Positions 12,937 through 13,099 of a stretch of 13,099 nt of DNA are shown piece after piece; position 1 is the stretch's first letter, and every line of letters begins with the position of its first letter. The position numbers and the translations under genes were made by a program. The notes under the pieces were generated by a model. That model saw only the letters and a program-made list of their open reading frames with translations. It ran no database searches and was not told where the DNA came from. Origin of the DNA: CAZYBC01 sp964645645 (GTDB taxonomy: Bacteria; Patescibacteriota; Microgenomatia; UBA1400; PJMF01); assembly GCA_964645645.1 (NCBI GenBank), contig CAZYBC010000027.1, positions 1-13,099 of the forward strand. The letters are read 5' to 3'.

Positions 12937-13099
12937 TTTTATCTTAAAAATACTAAGTATTTGTTACTTATTTAAATAATTACAATATAAAAACAATTTT
13001 TTTATTTTACCATAAAAATATCACTAGTTACCATACTTAATTCAAAAAACAGGGCGACTGCGTTCTCGCAGATTATTAATAACAAAAAAAATCAATTAA
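12937..13099. other. Upstream region of the membrane glycan operon
   Basis: There is no gene in this end segment. On the minus strand, TAGTAT (12955-12950) lies 13 bases before the ATG, and an extended -10 (TGG plus TAAAAT, 13012-13004) lies further up. Either could drive the operon, but -35 boxes are weak and the DNA is extremely A/T-rich. A 5-bp CTGCG/CGCAG hairpin sits at 13058-13071 inside a repeat shared with 2806-2837. Confidence 0.35.
13054..13074 (+). repeat. Copy of a short dispersed repeat (other copy at 2806-2837)
   Basis: GCGACTGCGTT (13054-13064) followed after 3 bases by GCAGATT (13068-13074) also occurs at 2806-2816 and 2831-2837, there with a 14-base gap. Both copies are intergenic and GC-rich against an AT-rich background. 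Confidence 0.35.

Noticed and set aside
1..13099. CRISPR array, transposon, prophage or alternative genetic code
   Set aside because: No regularly spaced repeats, transposase or phage genes were seen. TGA ends at least two ORFs, so UGA is not reassigned.

Overview
The window is a compact, AT-rich bacterial chromosome segment. Its content fits a Candidate Phyla Radiation (Patescibacteria) genome, perhaps Microgenomates-like. The evidence is a short divergent HolA, a fused phosphoglucose/phosphomannose isomerase, a CPR-style glucosaminidase/lysozyme-fold exported protein with a C-x9-C segment, several GTG starts with a -10 box almost touching the start codon, and densely packed small transcription units. 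TGA is used as a stop (the 60-aa ORF and the 677-aa membrane protein), which argues against the UGA=Gly code of Gracilibacteria/SR1. The lineage is inferred from gene content only.

Left part (1-4234): a tRNA-Gly(UCC) on the minus strand; a divergent pair of exported enzymes (a clan GH-A-like glycoside hydrolase on minus, a lysozyme-fold cell-wall hydrolase on plus); a candidate small RNA with its own promoter and terminator (about 2445-2524); a tRNA-Leu(UAG) on minus; then a YgjP-like metallopeptidase and a DNA polymerase III delta subunit, each apparently with its own promoter and a leaderless start.

Middle (4235-8560): an isolated transcription unit (about 4278-4566) with an extended -10, a 5' hairpin, a strong Shine-Dalgarno, a 60-aa two-helix membrane ORF and a strong terminator. 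Six GATC-cored blocks in it can pair in alternative ways, so it may be a structured RNA, an attenuator, or a small-protein gene. Next is a four-gene operon: an RHH-domain/nucleotidyltransferase fusion, a phosphomannomutase, a zinc-ribbon Nudix hydrolase and a PGI/PMI. Together these could convert fructose-6-P to mannose-6-P, mannose-1-P and then NDP-mannose. A tandem 9-bp repeat overlaps the promoter and start of the RHH gene and is a natural candidate for its own operator. The operon ends in an 11-bp bidirectional terminator.

Right part (8592-12936, minus): a three-gene membrane glycan operon, in transcription order a GT-C/PTPS-related-like polytopic membrane protein, a cellulose-synthase/Alg8-like processive GT2, and a single-TM HlyD-like protein with a split lipoyl domain. 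It converges on the sugar-nucleotide operon. A plausible but unproven reading is that the plus operon makes an activated sugar and the minus operon polymerises or exports a surface glycan, with the exported hydrolases remodelling envelope polymers. No mobile element, CRISPR array or rRNA was seen.
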